Below are positions 9,572-9,871 of a stretch of 9,871 nt of DNA, one piece after another. How positions within the stretch are numbered: the stretch's first letter is position 1; each line of letters opens with the position of its first letter. The DNA is taken from the NCBI GenBank assembly GCA_025928415.1, contig JAICJK010000055.1, positions 1 to 9,871 of the forward strand. Direction: 5' to 3'. The notes beneath the pieces are model-generated. The model had not been told where the DNA came from. It worked only from the letters and a program-made list of their open reading frames with translations, and did no database searches. The DNA comes from Solirubrobacteraceae bacterium. Lineage in GTDB: Bacteria > Actinomycetota > Thermoleophilia > Solirubrobacterales > Solirubrobacteraceae. The position numbers and the translations under genes are program-made.

Positions 9572-9588
9572 TGGGGAGCCGGGCGTGA
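9571..9588 (+). other. Five-codon mini-ORF bridging moxR and the next gene
   Basis: ATG at 9571 shares its A with the moxR stop (TGATG) and opens a frame of five codons (M-G-S-R-A). Its TGA at 9586-9588 overlaps the GTG start at 9585 of the next gene. It also contains the GGGGAG ribosome site of that gene. It could let ribosomes that finish moxR pass to the downstream start by reinitiation. It may equally be chance, and no product is claimed. Confidence 0.3.
9573..9578 (+). promoter_or_regulatory. Ribosome binding site supporting the GTG start at 9585
   Basis: GGGGAG lies six bases before the GTG at 9585. It is the best-placed Shine-Dalgarno sequence in the window and decides that start, which is otherwise easy to miss because the frame is cut by the window end. 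Confidence 0.6.
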
Positions 9589-9871
9589 GCCCCGCGCTGG
9601 CCACCGCCGTCCTCGGCCTGGTCCTCGTGCTCACGGCCGCCACCTTCGACGCCGAGCCGCTCTACGTCCCCGGGATCGCCTTCGCCGGCCTTGCTTTCGG
9701 CGCGATCGCCTGGGTCGCGCTCGGCTCGCGCGGGCTGAAGGTCGCGCGAACCGTCGGGGCGCGCACCGTCGAGGAGGAGCAGGTCGTGGCCATCCAGGTC
9801 GAGATCCGGGCGGGGACGGCCGTGCTGCCGACGGGCGTCGTGGACGATCCCCTGCTGCCCACCCCGGCGCC
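9585..9871 (+). CDS. Probable DUF58 membrane protein, N-terminal part (cut by window end)
   Basis: The open frame from GTG 9585 runs without a stop to the window edge, giving 95 residues. Two hydrophobic segments, about 4-21 (ALATAVLGLVLVLTAATF) and 28-47 (VPGIAFAGLAFGAIAWVAL within it), can form a membrane hairpin. A segment starting LKVARTVGARTVEEEQVVAI follows, which fits the beta-rich region after the helices in DUF58 proteins, where a pattern like R-x(n)-EGExV is usual. The DUF58 signature itself would lie downstream and is not visible. The call rests on this topology and on the position directly after a MoxR gene, the classic partner arrangement. Such proteins are usually about 380-450 residues, so most of the gene is missing. 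The strong ribosome site and the coupling to moxR support one transcript. The specific function is unknown. Confidence 0.7.
   Translation, partial: MSPALATAVLGLVLVLTAATFDAEPLYVPGIAFAGLAFGAIAWVALGSRGLKVARTVGARTVEEEQVVAIQVEIRAGTAVLPTGVVDDPLLPTPA

Noticed and set aside
8366..9643. Minus-strand open frame of 425 codons opposite coaBC and moxR
   Set aside because: It is antisense to conserved motifs of both genes. The lack of stops is explained by high GC at third codon positions.

Overview
The window is a run of ten plus-strand housekeeping genes from a very GC-rich bacterium. mihF (actinobacterial integration host factor), the order mihF-gmk-rpoZ-coaBC and leaderless-looking promoters point to an Actinobacteriota genome. 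A class 1B dihydroorotate dehydrogenase with its PyrK partner, placed between carB and mihF, suggests a deep-branching class such as Thermoleophilia (Solirubrobacterales). That class-level placement is inference from gene content; no search was run.

Bases 7-5967 hold a pyrimidine biosynthesis block: carA, carB, pyrK and pyrD. Each junction overlaps (TGATG, GTGA, ATGA), so the four genes are almost certainly one translationally coupled operon. CarA-CarB makes carbamoyl phosphate; PyrD-PyrK oxidises dihydroorotate to orotate and passes electrons to NAD+. pyrF, which sits between carB and mihF in mycobacteria, is not in this window.

Bases 5968-6123 are the only sizeable non-coding stretch. It holds several closely packed inverted repeats, ending in a perfect 12-bp palindrome. 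The palindrome overlaps the -35 region of a likely promoter whose -10 box (TATATT) lies 9 bases before the mihF ATG. Bases 6124-7310 carry mihF (nucleoid protein), gmk (guanylate kinase) and rpoZ (RNA polymerase omega). rpoZ has its own probable leaderless promoter.

Bases 7320-9871 carry coaBC (coenzyme A synthesis), a MoxR-family AAA+ ATPase, and the start of a two-helix membrane protein that looks like the DUF58 partner of MoxR. It runs off the window end. A five-codon mini-ORF bridges the last two genes.

I see no mobile element, CRISPR array, tRNA, rRNA, phage or defence gene, and no clearly new multi-gene system. The points worth a second look are small: the palindrome-promoter arrangement before mihF, an apparent deletion of about 43 residues in the CarB oligomerisation domain, and a lysine where E. 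coli CoaC has its catalytic cysteine.
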